Numbered from the stretch's first letter, positions 53,390 through 62,755 are shown. The stretch is DNA of 64,000 nucleotides from Porphyrobacter sp. (GCA_027531395.1 JAPZRO010000003.1:124001-188000); one strand, 5' to 3'. Notes: generated by a model from the letters alone, not told the origin. Program-made: numbers and translations.

Positions 53390-54043
53390 ATGACCTCTGA
53401 AAAGTCCAGCGCTTCGCCCCATCGCCCGCCGCGCGGCGGCTTCCTGCGCTTCCTCCGCTCGGCAGCGATCTTCTTCCGCGGGTTTCTCGAGCATCCTTCC
53501 ATGGTGGCTTCGGTTGTCCCCTCCTCGCAGGCGACGATCGACGGGATGCTGGCCAAGGTCGATTGGGACCGCTGCGAGCTTTTCGTCGAATACGGCCCCG
53601 GCGTCGGCACCTTCACCACCCGCATCCTCGACTGCCTGCCGCCGGACGGGAAACTGCTCGCGATCGACACCAACCCGCGCTTTGTCGACTTCCTGAGAAA
53701 GACGATCCCCGATCCGCGCTTCGAGGTGGTGCTCGGCTCTGCCACCGATGTCGAACGCATCGTGCGCGAGAGCGGCGAGCCCCATGCCGACTACATCATC
53801 TCGGGCCTGCCCTTCTCGTCGCTGCCGGAAGACGTGGCACAGCAGATCGTCGCGGCGAGCTATGCGGTGCTGCGCGACGGCGGGGCCTTCATGACCTACC
53901 AGTTCCGCACCACCGCGCGGGACCTGACAGCAGCGCGCTTCGACCGGATCGATACCGGCCTTGCCCTGTTCAACGTGCCGCCCTGCGTGCTGGCGTGGGG
54001 TTGGAAGGAAAAGCCGGCTGCGGCGCGCGAAGCGGCGGAATAG
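53390..54043 (+). CDS. Class I SAM-dependent methyltransferase, phospholipid N-methyltransferase (PmtA)-like
   Basis: 217 aa. Hydrophobic amphipathic start ([26 protein letters not shown]), SAM motif [16 protein letters not shown] (about 67-81), acidic [10 protein letters not shown] after strand 2, and [12 protein letters not shown] as motif IV. The opening helix and VASVVPSS are the pattern of rhizobial PmtA that methylates phosphatidylethanolamine. Substrate is inferred. Divergent from rpmI. Confidence 0.78.
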   Translation: MTSEKSSASPHRPPRGGFLRFLRSAAIFFRGFLEHPSMVASVVPSSQATIDGMLAKVDWDRCELFVEYGPGVGTFTTRILDCLPPDGKLLAIDTNPRFVDFLRKTIPDPRFEVVLGSATDVERIVRESGEPHADYIISGLPFSSLPEDVAQQIVAASYAVLRDGGAFMTYQFRTTARDLTAARFDRIDTGLALFNVPPCVLAWGWKEKPAAAREAAE

Positions 54044-54053
54044 GCGTTGGGGC

Positions 54054-54824
54054 CTAGCCCATCGCCTCCAGTACATCCTCAAGCCGCGCGGGATCGCCGA
54101 GCGCGATCACCGTGCCGTCGCTGCCGGCATCCAGAGGATTGCCCTGCCAGTCGGCCATCATCCCGCCCGCGCCCTCGACCACCGGCACCAGCGCGGCGTA
54201 GTCGTAGAGCTTGAGCCCCGCCTCGATCACCACGTCGATATGGCCTGAGGCGACGAGGCCGTAATTGTAGCAATCCCCGCCGAACACGATCTTCTTCTCG
54301 GCCACCGTCTTGGCGACCGACATGAAGGCGTCGGCTTCCTCGTTGGTGAACAGGTGCGGGCTGGTGGTGGCGAGCACCGCGTCGGACAGCTCCTTCAAGG
54401 GCCGCGCGGTCGCGGGCTTGCCGTTGAACAGCGTCGGCTGGCCGATGGCCCCCACCCAACGCTCGCCCGCCACCGGCTGGTCGATGATGCCGAGCACTGG
54501 CCAGCCGTCCTGCAACAAGGCGATCAACGTGCCGAAGATCGGGCGACCGGCGATGAAGCTGGTGGTGCCGTCGATCGGATCGAGCACCCACTGGCGGCCC
54601 GCGCCTTCGTTGCGGGTGCCATATTCCTCGCCGATGATGCCGTCGGCAGGGAACGTGTCCTCGATCAGCTTGCGCATCGCGGCTTCGGCGGCGCGGTCGG
54701 CCTCGGTGACGAAGGAGCGGTCAGCCTTGCGCTCGTGGCTCCATTGCCCGCGGAACAGCGGACGGATCGCGGCGCCGGCGGCATCGGCAAGGCGCAGGGC
54801 AAGGGCGAGGTCTTTATCGGTCAT
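54054..54824 (-). CDS. hisN: Histidinol-phosphatase, inositol monophosphatase type (HisN)
   Basis: 256 aa metal-dependent phosphatase. Motif 1 WVLDPIDGTTSFIAGRP with the metal aspartates, GEEYG upstream giving the metal glutamate, and motif 2 EAGLKLYDYAALVPVVEGAGG. The latter, with the FGTLIALL strand, fits HisN of actinobacterial/alphaproteobacterial histidine synthesis better than SuhB or CysQ. Downstream of prs, which supplies PRPP for the same pathway, but separated from it by a palindromic repeat. Confidence 0.85.
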   Translation of the reverse strand: MTDKDLALALRLADAAGAAIRPLFRGQWSHERKADRSFVTEADRAAEAAMRKLIEDTFPADGIIGEEYGTRNEGAGRQWVLDPIDGTTSFIAGRPIFGTLIALLQDGWPVLGIIDQPVAGERWVGAIGQPTLFNGKPATARPLKELSDAVLATTSPHLFTNEEADAFMSVAKTVAEKKIVFGGDCYNYGLVASGHIDVVIEAGLKLYDYAALVPVVEGAGGMMADWQGNPLDAGSDGTVIALGDPARLEDVLEAMG

Positions 54825-54834
54825 GGGCTACCTT

Positions 54835-54940
54835 TCGTCATTGCGAGCGAGCGAAGCGAGCGCGGCAATCCATGGACTGCCGTTCACCTCAGCCGCAAAG
54901 TTCGTCCATGGATTGCTTCGCCTGCGGCTCGCAATGACGA
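54835..54940. repeat. 106-bp nested palindromic repeat (REP/MITE-like)
   Basis: Outer arms TCGTCATTGCGAGC (54835-54848) and GCTCGCAATGACGA (54927-54940) are exact complements, 14 bp. Inner arms CAATCCATGGAC (54866-54877) and GTCCATGGATTG (54904-54915) are exact complements, 12 bp. It fills the gap between the prs stop (54942) and the hisN start (54824). The CGTCATTGCGAGC core is a known motif of dispersed palindromic repeats in several bacterial groups. No transposase is inside, so it would be non-autonomous. Confidence 0.85.
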
Positions 54941-54941
54941 C

Positions 54942-55877
54942 TTAATCGAACAGGCTGGAAACCGAGCTTTCATCGGCAATCCGGCGGATCGCCTCGCCCA
55001 CCAGCGGGGCAATGGTGAGGACGCGGATGCGATCGGAGCCTTCGGTCGCCTCGGTCGGGCGGATCGAGTCGGTGATCACCAGCTCCTTGAGCGCCGAACC
55101 GTTGATGCGCGCCACCGCGCCGCCCGACAGCACGCCGTGGGTGATGTAGGCCGCAACCGACTTCGCCCCGTTCGCCAGCAGCGCCTCGGCCGCGTTGCAC
55201 AGCGTGCCGCCCGAATCGATGATGTCGTCGATCAGGATGCAGTGGCGGCCCGAAACGTCGCCGATGATGTTCATCACCTCGCTCTCGCCCGGACGGTCAC
55301 GGCGCTTGTCGACGATCGCCAGCGGCGCGTTGTCGAGCCGTTTGGCGAGCGCGCGGGCGCGCACCACGCCGCCGACGTCGGGCGAGACCACCATGAGATC
55401 CTGATCGCCGTAACGCGCCTGGATATCGGCGGCCATCACCGGTGCGGCATAGAGGTTGTCGGTCGGGATATCGAAGAAGCCCTGGATCTGCCCGGCGTGA
55501 AGATCGACCGCCAGCACCCGGTCGGCCCCGGCCTGGGTGATGAGATTGGCCACCAGCTTGGCCGAGATCGGCGTGCGCGGGCCGGGCTTCCGGTCCTGCC
55601 GGGCATAGCCGAAATAGGGCACCACCGCCGTGATCCGCTTGGCCGAGGCGCGGCGCAGCGCGTCGACACAGATCAGCAGCTCCATCAGGTTGTCGTTGGC
55701 CGGAAAGCTGGTCGGCTGCACGACGAACACGTCCTCGCCGCGCACATTTTCGTGGATCTCGACGAAGACTTCCTCGTCGGCAAACCGCCGCACGCTCGCA
55801 TCGGTGAGCGGGATTTCGAGATAGGCCGCAATGGCCCGGGCAAGCGGCAGGTTTGAATTGCCGGACATGATCTTCAT
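54942..55877 (-). CDS. prs: Ribose-phosphate pyrophosphokinase
   Basis: 311 aa enzyme making PRPP from ribose-5-phosphate and [27 protein letters not shown], the flexible [18 protein letters not shown] region, the divalent-metal/PRPP signature [18 protein letters not shown] and the PRPP-binding loop [12 protein letters not shown]. Length and order are normal. A palindromic repeat begins one base after the stop codon, on its transcribed side. Confidence 0.97.
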   Translation of the reverse strand: MKIMSGNSNLPLARAIAAYLEIPLTDASVRRFADEEVFVEIHENVRGEDVFVVQPTSFPANDNLMELLICVDALRRASAKRITAVVPYFGYARQDRKPGPRTPISAKLVANLITQAGADRVLAVDLHAGQIQGFFDIPTDNLYAAPVMAADIQARYGDQDLMVVSPDVGGVVRARALAKRLDNAPLAIVDKRRDRPGESEVMNIIGDVSGRHCILIDDIIDSGGTLCNAAEALLANGAKSVAAYITHGVLSGGAVARINGSALKELVITDSIRPTEATEGSDRIRVLTIAPLVGEAIRRIADESSVSSLFD

Positions 55878-56033
55878 GGCGCGCGAATCCCCGAAGGCAG
55901 GTGGTAAGGCCCGCCTAGCGCCGCGTCATGGAATTGCAACGCAAGAGGGCCGGTTGTCGTCAGGTGCGCGGGAACCAGCGGAAAAGACAGGGCGGGCGGC
56001 AGGTTCGCGAGGGGTCAAAAAACTTTGTCGCAA

Positions 56034-56051
56034 ATGTCACAAAGGTGACAT
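56034..56051. promoter_or_regulatory. Palindrome ATGTCAC-AAAG-GTGACAT upstream of the porin
   Basis: Seven-base perfect arms 56034-56040 and 56045-56051 around AAAG, 66 nt before the porin ATG. A related TGTCGCA direct word lies at 56026-56032. It looks like a dimeric repressor or activator site; a PhoB box was considered and rejected because the 9-nt repeat phase does not fit. Confidence 0.5.
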
Positions 56052-56116
56052 GCAACAAACATAGAGGCGCCTGCAAACGGTCACATCCGGCCGCACACAC
56101 TTGCAGGCGAAACATC

Positions 56117-57610
56117 ATGTCCTCTGTCACCGGTGGCTCGGCCATCGCCCTTCTCGCCGCTGCCCTGCTGGCCGGCACCAGCGCCCCCGCCATCGCCCAG
56201 AGCGCGGCTCCCGCCCCGGCGGAAGACACTGATCAAAGCGCGACGATCGCCGATCTCCAGCGCCAGATTGATGAACTGAAGGCAGTGGTGAGCGCGTTGC
56301 AGGCGGCCCAGTCTGCCCCGGTCGCCGCGCCGGTCTCCGTTACTGTGCAGGCCGCCACGCCCTCGGGCTCGCCGGTGCCCGTGGTGACCACCATGCCCGC
56401 GATGGCGAACGCCGCCCCCGCGCAAGCCGCCCCGCAGGTCGCTGTCGCCACCGCGCCCAAGAGCAAGGCGTGGTACGAAAAGCTGCGCCTGCGCGGCTAC
56501 ACCCAGATGCGCTTCAACCAGATCGTCTCGGGCGATGCCAACGCGCCTGCGGGCGTTTCGCGCCTGCGCACCATCGGTGACAGCGACGTGCGCGGGGCCG
56601 GCAATTTCAGCTTCCGCCGGATGCGCCTCGTGTTGCAGGGCGACCTGAGCAAGCACGTCTCCGTCTACTTCCAGCCCGATTTCGCCGCCGCGGTCTCGAA
56701 CCAGTCGGTCGGCGAGCGGCGCGAAGGCACGGTCTCGCTGCGCGACATGTATGCCGATGTCTACCCGACCGGCGACAAGAGCTTCCGCATCCGGCTCGGC
56801 CAGTCGAAGGTGCCGTTCGGCTGGGAGAACCTGCAGTCCTCGTCCAACCGTCTCGCACTCGATCGTACCGATGCGATCAACTCCGCCGCGTCAGGCGAAC
56901 GCGATCTCGGGGTCGTCGCCTATTACACCCCGCCGCGCGTGCAGAAGATCTGGGACCGCCTCGCCGCGGACGGACAGAAGCTGTTCGGCAGCTACGGCGC
57001 TTTCGGCTTCGGCGTGTTCAACGGTCAGGGCCTCAACCGCACCGAGACCGACAATGACGTGATGCTGGTGGGCCTCGCCACCTGGCCGTTCGAGCTCGAC
57101 GGGCTCGGCTTCGAGGGGCAGGTGTTCGAAGTCGGCGGCTCGATCATGCGCAACACGATCCGCCCGGAAGTCCGCACCGGCGGCGTCAGCACCATCGGCT
57201 ACAAGGACAACCGCGTCGGCATCCACGCGATCCTCTATCCTCAGCCCTTCGGCATCCAGGGCGAATGGAACTGGGGCACCGGCCCCGAATTCGATCCTGC
57301 CACCGGCCGGATCGAGGAGCGCCCGCTGCGCGGCGGCTATGTGCAGGCGATGGCCAAGATCGACGAATCCCCGATTGGGCCGTTCTATCCCTTCGCGCGC
57401 TGGCAGTATTACCGCGGCGGCTTCAAGGCGGCGGTCAATGCGCCGCGGCTGGAGACCGAGGAGCTGGAGCTGGGCTTCGAATTCCAGCTCGATCCCGCAC
57501 TCGAGATCACCGCGACCTACGGCTGGGCCTCGCGCAAGGAAGCCGACGAGCGCCGCTTCGGTCAGGCAGAAGGGCAGATCCTGCGCGTGCAGGCGCAGTG
57601 GAACTACTGA
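56117..57610 (+). CDS. Phosphate-selective porin (OprO/OprP-like)
   Basis: 497 aa outer-membrane protein. Signal peptide (about 1-27, TSAPAIAQ), a short coiled coil (ATIADLQRQIDELKAVVSALQ, about 42-62), a Pro/Ala-rich linker, then a beta-barrel of about 370 residues with GYTQMRFNQIVSG, RRMRLVLQGDLSKHVSVYFQPDF, RIRLGQSKVPFGWENLQSSS and the closing aromatic RVQAQWNY. The N-terminal coiled coil suggests trimerisation in the periplasm. Selectivity for phosphate is only a family guess; a Pho box was not found. Confidence 0.85.
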   Translation: MSSVTGGSAIALLAAALLAGTSAPAIAQSAAPAPAEDTDQSATIADLQRQIDELKAVVSALQAAQSAPVAAPVSVTVQAATPSGSPVPVVTTMPAMANAAPAQAAPQVAVATAPKSKAWYEKLRLRGYTQMRFNQIVSGDANAPAGVSRLRTIGDSDVRGAGNFSFRRMRLVLQGDLSKHVSVYFQPDFAAAVSNQSVGERREGTVSLRDMYADVYPTGDKSFRIRLGQSKVPFGWENLQSSSNRLALDRTDAINSAASGERDLGVVAYYTPPRVQKIWDRLAADGQKLFGSYGAFGFGVFNGQGLNRTETDNDVMLVGLATWPFELDGLGFEGQVFEVGGSIMRNTIRPEVRTGGVSTIGYKDNRVGIHAILYPQPFGIQGEWNWGTGPEFDPATGRIEERPLRGGYVQAMAKIDESPIGPFYPFARWQYYRGGFKAAVNAPRLETEELELGFEFQLDPALEITATYGWASRKEADERRFGQAEGQILRVQAQWNY

Positions 57611-57652
57611 TCGGAGCTAATGGCCGCCGGACAGGGTTTGGGGCACCCCGGA

Positions 57653-58669
57653 TCAGGCGATCCGGTGTTCCCCGCGAATCCACCTGACGGTGCCCGACGA
57701 TGCCCGCATCACCACGCTTTCGGTGGTCATGTAGACCTCGCCGGTGGGCTTGCGGCGACGCTTCACGCCGTCGAGTAGCGAGCCCGAGGTGACACCGGTC
57801 GCAGCGAAGATGCAGTCGCCCTTGGCGAGATCCTCGAGCTTGTAGATGCGGTCGAGGTCGGTGATGCCCCACTTGCGGGCGCGGGCCTTCTCGTCCTCGT
57901 TGCGGAACACCAGCCGCCCGTTGAACTGCCCGCCGACGCAGCGCAGCGCGGCCGCCGCGAGCACGCCCTCAGGCGCCCCGCCCTGGCCCATGTAGAGATC
58001 GACCGTGGTCTCCTCGTCGGTCACCGCGATCACCCCAGCCACGTCGCCGTCGCCGATCAGCACCACGCCGCAGCCCAGCTCCCGCAGCTCGGCGATGAGC
58101 TCGGCATGGCGCGGACGGTCGAGCACGCAGACATTGATCTGCGAAGGATCGCAGCCCTTGGCCGCCGCCACCGCCTTGACGTTCTCGGTCGGCGACTTGG
58201 CGAGGTCGATGATGCCTTCAGGATAGCCCGGGCCGACCGCGATCTTGTCCATGTAGGTGTCGGGCGCGTTGAGCAGGCAGCCTTCTTCCGCCGCCGCCAG
58301 CACGGCGAGTGCGTTGGGCCCGGCCTTGGCGGTGATGGTGGTGCCTTCGAGCGGATCGAGCGCGATGTCGATCTTGGGGCCTTTGCCCATGCCCACCTTC
58401 TCGCCGATATAGAGCATCGGGGCCTCGTCCCGCTCGCCCTCGCCGATCACCACGGTGCCGTCGATATAGAGGTTGTCGAAGGCCTTGCGCATCGCCTCGA
58501 CCGCCGCCGCGTCCGCCGCCTTCTCGTCACCGCGACCGATCAGCTGCGCCGCCGCGATCGCCGCCGCTTCGGTCACGCGCACCATCTCCAACACCAGCAC
58601 GCGCTGGATCGCATTGTCCGCGGCAGCTTGCTTGGCGGCGTCGGCGTGGGTATCGGTTGGCGAGTTCAT
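57653..58669 (-). CDS. glpX: Class II fructose-1,6-bisphosphatase GlpX
   Basis: 338 aa gluconeogenic phosphatase. GEGERDEAPMLYIGE, the metal/catalytic DPLEGTT motif, and GDGDVAGVI and GQGGAPEGVLAAAALR segments are diagnostic of GlpX-type FBPase rather than class I Fbp. Convergent with the porin; divergent from the next secreted protein. Confidence 0.95.
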   Translation of the reverse strand: MNSPTDTHADAAKQAAADNAIQRVLVLEMVRVTEAAAIAAAQLIGRGDEKAADAAAVEAMRKAFDNLYIDGTVVIGEGERDEAPMLYIGEKVGMGKGPKIDIALDPLEGTTITAKAGPNALAVLAAAEEGCLLNAPDTYMDKIAVGPGYPEGIIDLAKSPTENVKAVAAAKGCDPSQINVCVLDRPRHAELIAELRELGCGVVLIGDGDVAGVIAVTDEETTVDLYMGQGGAPEGVLAAAALRCVGGQFNGRLVFRNEDEKARARKWGITDLDRIYKLEDLAKGDCIFAATGVTSGSLLDGVKRRRKPTGEVYMTTESVVMRASSGTVRWIRGEHRIA

Positions 58670-58746
58670 GAGTAATTCAGCCCCTTATCGCTCTGGTGCC
58701 CCCGAGGGGCGCGACCAGACCATGTATCGCCCCGGCGCTTAAGCGG

Positions 58747-59403
58747 ATGGAGACGGGTTTGTCGAGCAATGCCATGCCCGCCGTGTCGGGTTTTCTGACC
58801 GCCCTGCCCGCTTTGGCGCTGCTGGTAGCCGTGCCCTTGGCCGCGCAGGATGACACGCCCGCGACAGGGGCTGCGACAGGGATTCCCACCGATCCGCCCC
58901 CTGCCGATCCCCCCGCCACGCTGGAGGTGCCGCCGCGCCCGCGGATCAACGTGATGGTCACCGTGCCGCGCGGCGAGGTCAACCAGGCGCAGGCCAAGGA
59001 ATGCGTCGACCGTGCCGATGCGGGCACGATCAGCGGCGAAATCGTGGTGTGCCGCGAGGTCGGTGTCGACAATTCCGCGCTGACCGGCGACCGTGCGGCA
59101 AGCCAGAAACGCTATGCCGAGGAAACCGCCTTCAAGGGCGCCCCGGCGGCCCCCGACCTGTTCGGCATCCCGGACAACGGCAAGGGCATCGGTTTCGGCG
59201 GAGTCCCGCCGCCAGCCGTGTTCATCGACGTCGAAGCCCTGCCCAAGGCCCCCGCCGGCTCGGACGCGGACCGCATCGCGCGCGGCCTGCCGCCGCTCGG
59301 TCAGGACGCAGAGCTTTCCGAGGAAGAGGAAAAGGCCCGCCGCGAGGCTGCGGGGATCAAGACCACCGTTCCCCCGCGCCCGGACAAGAAGAAGAAGGGT
59401 TAG
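58747..59403 (+). CDS. Secreted proline-rich protein, unknown function
   Basis: 218 aa. Hydrophobic start (SGFLTALPALALLVAVPLAAQ) gives a probable signal peptide; the mature part is rich in Pro, Ala, Asp and Glu with two cysteines close together (KECVD and VVCRE), and a lysine-rich tail PDKKKKG. No known domain seen. The ATG at 58747 is chosen; ATG at 58774 or an upstream GTG are possible. Its stop overlaps the stop of hom by 3 nt. Confidence 0.62.
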   Translation: METGLSSNAMPAVSGFLTALPALALLVAVPLAAQDDTPATGAATGIPTDPPPADPPATLEVPPRPRINVMVTVPRGEVNQAQAKECVDRADAGTISGEIVVCREVGVDNSALTGDRAASQKRYAEETAFKGAPAAPDLFGIPDNGKGIGFGGVPPPAVFIDVEALPKAPAGSDADRIARGLPPLGQDAELSEEEEKARREAAGIKTTVPPRPDKKKKG

Positions 59404-60731
59404 TTCGGCAGGATCGGCAGCACCAGCGGCGCGCCGACGAGGCTGTCAGAACCTTCAAGCAGCGCCAGCGCGGCGGTGACCCCGGCTTCAGGCCCCTCGT
59501 GGGTCACCATCGCCACCATCACCTCACCCTCGGCCGCACCGCGCCCCTGCTGGATCAGGCTCTCGATCGAGACCGCCCCGTCGCGCATCGCGGCGGTGAT
59601 CTCGGCCAGCACGCCGGGGCGGTCCTTGACCATGAAGCGGATATAGGTGCGCTCGGTCCGGTGGCCGGGCTCGGCCGGCGGCAGCGCGGCGAGCTGCGCC
59701 ACGGGGATCGAGAAGGGCGCGCCGACTTCATCGCGGGCAATATCGATAAGATCGGCGGCGACCGCGCTGGCGGTCGGGCCGTCGCCCGCCCCCGCGCCCT
59801 GGAACAGCAGGCGGCCGGAGAAATTGCCCTCGGCCACAACGGCGTTGGTGGGGCCGTCGACCGCGCTCAGGGGATGGCCCTTGGCGACGAGGCAGGGCCG
59901 CACGCGCTGGAGCAGGCGCGGGCCGCTGGCGGTGTCCTCGACGTCAGCCTCGCCGATCAGCCGGATGACGAAGCCGAGTGCGTCGGCCTGTGCGATGTCG
60001 GCAGCCCGCACCTGCGTGATGCCGCTGACCCGCACGCCGCCAAAGTCCACCCGCGTGCCGAAGCCGATGCTGGCAAGGATCGCGAGCTTGTGCGCCGCGT
60101 CCACGCCTTCGATATCGAAGGCCGGATCGGCCTCGGCAAAGCCGAGCCGCTGCGCATCGGCCAGCACATCGGCGAAGTCCGCGCCGGTGCGCTCCATGGT
60201 CGAGAGGATGTAATTGCAGGTGCCGTTGAGGATGCCGTAGACCTTGGTGAGCGCGTTGGCGCTGGTGCCTTCGCGCAGGCCCTTGATCACCGGGATCCCG
60301 CCCGCCACCGCCGCCTCGAACTTCAGCGCTGCGTTGTTCGCCTCGGCGAGCTGCGCCAGCTCCAGCCCGTGATGCGCGATCATCGCCTTGTTGGCGGTGA
60401 CAAGGCCCTTGCCCGCGCCGAGTGCCGCGCGCGACAGCGCCAGCGCGGGGCCGTCCGAGCCGCCGACCAGCTCGACCACCACGTCCACATCCTCGCGCCG
60501 GGCGAGCGCGGTCATGTCGTCTTCCCACGCGAAGGGGGTGATATCGACGCCGCGATCCTTGCCGCGATCACGTGCGGACACCGCCACCACCTCGATTCGC
60601 CGCCCCGCGCGCATCGCGATCAGCCCGGCATTGGTCGCCAGCAGCCGGATAACGCCCGCGCCGACCGTGCCGAGACCGGCGATGGCGATGCGCAAGGGTG
60701 CGGGTGCGGTGGTGGTCAAGCGGGCCTCCAT
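59400..60731 (-). CDS. hom: Homoserine dehydrogenase
   Basis: 443 aa. NAD(P)-binding IAGLGTVGAGVIRLL near residues 16-30; catalytic region with KGLVTANKAMIA, AAVAGGIPVIKGL and the lysine/aspartate in FDIEGVDAAHKLAIL; C-terminal ACT domain (about 355-440, RFMVKDRPGVLAEIT) for threonine feedback. Monofunctional Hom, as no aspartate-kinase domain is present. hom and hisN/prs in one region give amino-acid and PRPP functions side by side without a shared transcript. Confidence 0.96.
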   Translation of the reverse strand: MEARLTTTAPAPLRIAIAGLGTVGAGVIRLLATNAGLIAMRAGRRIEVVAVSARDRGKDRGVDITPFAWEDDMTALARREDVDVVVELVGGSDGPALALSRAALGAGKGLVTANKAMIAHHGLELAQLAEANNAALKFEAAVAGGIPVIKGLREGTSANALTKVYGILNGTCNYILSTMERTGADFADVLADAQRLGFAEADPAFDIEGVDAAHKLAILASIGFGTRVDFGGVRVSGITQVRAADIAQADALGFVIRLIGEADVEDTASGPRLLQRVRPCLVAKGHPLSAVDGPTNAVVAEGNFSGRLLFQGAGAGDGPTASAVAADLIDIARDEVGAPFSIPVAQLAALPPAEPGHRTERTYIRFMVKDRPGVLAEITAAMRDGAVSIESLIQQGRGAAEGEVMVAMVTHEGPEAGVTAALALLEGSDSLVGAPLVLPILPN

Positions 60732-60786
60732 AAATGACGGAGACGGCGCTTAACTGTCACGGCCGCGCGGTCAAGCGGGCGTTCGC

Positions 60787-61680
60787 TCAGGATGTGGGCG
60801 TGATCCGCCGCTCGCACGGGCCAAGCTGCGCCAGCACGAAGGCATAGTCGCCCGCCGCCAGCCGCCGCGCCGCCGGATCGCGCGCGAGGTTGGCATTGGA
60901 CGGGAGCTGCGCAGGCAAGGCGCAGGCGAGACGATACCAGCGCAGGGTCTCAGGGCTTGGCGGGCGCGCCGCCGAATCGATGATCTCGCCCCACGAGACG
61001 CCCCACTGCACCCGCTGCCCCGGGCGGCGCAGGATCGTGATCGAGACCGGCGAGCGGTCCTCGGTGGCGAGGAAGATCTGCGTCTCCGATTCGCCCGCGA
61101 GCGTGCCGGGCACCGCCAGCGCATCGCTGATCCCGGTGATCCGTGCAGGCGCGCTTTGATCGTAAAGCTCGGTCAGGATCGGGCGCAGGCGTGCTTCGAG
61201 TTCGGGTGTGAAGTCGAGCTGCGCGCCCGGCGCCACGAGCTGCACCTCGCCCGGCCGCCCCGCGACAGTATCGGCGAACAGCAGCATCTCGCGATTCTTG
61301 AGCTTGGGCACCTTGCCCTTGGCGTCGAGCCGCACGTCGACAAGGTAGGCAAGGCCCGCCCCCACCGCGCTGCGCCCGGCGATCAGGGCAACCGTATCGG
61401 CCTGGATATAGAGCCGCGCGAATCCGGCGGCGAGGCCGGGCGCGCGTTCGGGCTTGAGCACCGTCTGTTTGCGAATCTTCGCGCGGATCACGAGGTCCGA
61501 AGCCTCCGCAAGGCTCGCCAGATCGGCGTAGGTCGGCCCCGCAGGCGCGATTGCAGCGGGCGCGCTAGGCGCTTGCCCCAGAACGGGAAAAGGCCCCACC
61601 ACAAGCCCTGCGGCGACACCGAACGTGAGCGTCAGACGCTTGAAAAAAGGTCTTAAATTTCGATTAACCTGTTGCTGCAT
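60787..61680 (-). CDS. Exported protein of unknown function
   Basis: 297 aa with a basic, hydrophobic signal region (LRPFFKRLTLTFGVAAGLVVGPFPVLGQ; cleavage near residue 36). The mature part has TYADLASLAEASDLVIRAKIRKQ and an RLACALPAQLP end; no domain recognised. The ATG at 61680 is preferred, with AGGG upstream; an earlier ATG at 61725 exists. An exact CtrA consensus lies inside its first codons. Confidence 0.65.
   Translation of the reverse strand: MQQQVNRNLRPFFKRLTLTFGVAAGLVVGPFPVLGQAPSAPAAIAPAGPTYADLASLAEASDLVIRAKIRKQTVLKPERAPGLAAGFARLYIQADTVALIAGRSAVGAGLAYLVDVRLDAKGKVPKLKNREMLLFADTVAGRPGEVQLVAPGAQLDFTPELEARLRPILTELYDQSAPARITGISDALAVPGTLAGESETQIFLATEDRSPVSITILRRPGQRVQWGVSWGEIIDSAARPPSPETLRWYRLACALPAQLPSNANLARDPAARRLAAGDYAFVLAQLGPCERRITPTS
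61653..61668. promoter_or_regulatory. Exact CtrA consensus TTAA-N7-TTAAC
   Basis: TTAA (61653-61656), 7 nt, TTAAC (61664-61668). Exact to the consensus, but inside the N-terminal codons of the minus-strand exported-protein gene and 400 nt from tonB on the plus strand. Such a word is rarely expected by chance in GC-rich DNA. Confidence 0.42.
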
Positions 61681-62068
61681 CACACCCTGCACCTGACCGG
61701 ATATTGCCTGCCTTCTAGCAGTCATGAAATGACATTGCGCGCAGTGAATCCGCGCTGAACCGATAAAGCGTTTGATTGGGTAGGGGTTGCCCGTTAAAGC
61801 CCCGAGGACTGGCCGGACGGGTTTGGGGACACTACCCGTGCGGGCAGAAAGGTTGTGCTCTGCACGGATTTGCGCTTTTGCGAATCATGTTCAGGGCTTG
61901 CCAGTCGGGGTTGGACAGTCGCGCAAGGTGCCCGCACCTGCCGTCCGATTTCCCGGCGTGGGAGGACCGAAATTCTAGGGATCTGTTCGTCGGCAGGTTT
62001 GGCCGGCGGGCGGGAATTGTGCCGGATGGGCGAACCCGTCCGGCTCGCAATTGGAGAGAAAGCGCTGG
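61681..62068. other. Long intergenic region upstream of tonB (388 nt)
   Basis: Divergent promoter region between an exported-protein gene and tonB-exbB-exbD. Several GC-rich partial inverted repeats occur around 61800-61860 (for example CCCGTGCGGGC at 61836-61846). No open frame with a good RBS was accepted; a Fur box was looked for and not recognised. Confidence 0.5.
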
Positions 62069-62740
62069 ATGTCCTACGCTAGCCAACAACAAGGATTGAC
62101 CGGCACCAAGCTCGTCGCATTGATTATCGCGCTAGCGATCGTCGGTGGCATCGGGGCGGTTATGGTCATCGGCCTTGCGATCAACGCCATCAAGAAAGAG
62201 ATCGAGCGGGTCACCACCGTCGATATCGAAGAGCCGCCGCCGCCGGAAGAACCGGACGAGCCGCCGCCACCCCAGGAAAACACGGCTCCGCCGCCGCCGG
62301 TCGCGCCTCCGCCGCCGATCAGCATCGCGCCGGCTCCGCCGCCGATCCAGACGCAGCCGACCATTCCGCCGCCGTCTCCGCCGGCCCTGCGGATTCCGCC
62401 GCCGGCACCTGCCGGTCCGCCGCCCGCCCCGCCGGCGCCTTCCAAGGCCCGTGGTGCGCGCACCAAGAACGAACGCAGCTGGGCCGCGCGCATTCAGGAA
62501 AACTATCCTGCCCGCGCCCTGCGCGAGGAAATCGAGGGCACCGTGGGCGTGCGCGTCACCGTCACTCCCGACGGGCGTGCCACCGGCTGTTCGGTCACCG
62601 CTTCGAGCGGCTCGGACATTCTCGATGCCGCCGCTTGTGCGGGGATGGAGCGTTACGCCCGGTTCGATCCGGCGCTTGACGATGCCGGCAACCCGACCAA
62701 CGGCAGCTATTCGACGCGGATTACCTATCGTTTGAACTGA
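62069..62740 (+). CDS. tonB: TonB-like energy transducer
   Basis: 223 aa. Single N-terminal transmembrane helix (LVALIIALAIVGGIGAVMVIGLAI), a long Pro-rich periplasmic spacer with Glu-Pro/Pro-Pro repeats (about 58-130) and a C-terminal TonB domain (about 143-223) with YPARALREEIEGTVGVRVTV, RATGCSVTASSGSDILDAAACAGM and a final YRLN. It carries proton-motive energy from ExbBD to outer-membrane receptors. Followed by exbB and exbD. Confidence 0.88.
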   Translation: MSYASQQQGLTGTKLVALIIALAIVGGIGAVMVIGLAINAIKKEIERVTTVDIEEPPPPEEPDEPPPPQENTAPPPPVAPPPPISIAPAPPPIQTQPTIPPPSPPALRIPPPAPAGPPPAPPAPSKARGARTKNERSWAARIQENYPARALREEIEGTVGVRVTVTPDGRATGCSVTASSGSDILDAAACAGMERYARFDPALDDAGNPTNGSYSTRITYRLN

Positions 62741-62755
62741 CGGATCAATCCGGCC

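Noticed and set aside
56026..56041. PhoB box before the porin
   Set aside because: TGTCGCA/TGTCACA repeats are 9 nt apart, whereas Pho boxes use 11-nt phasing.
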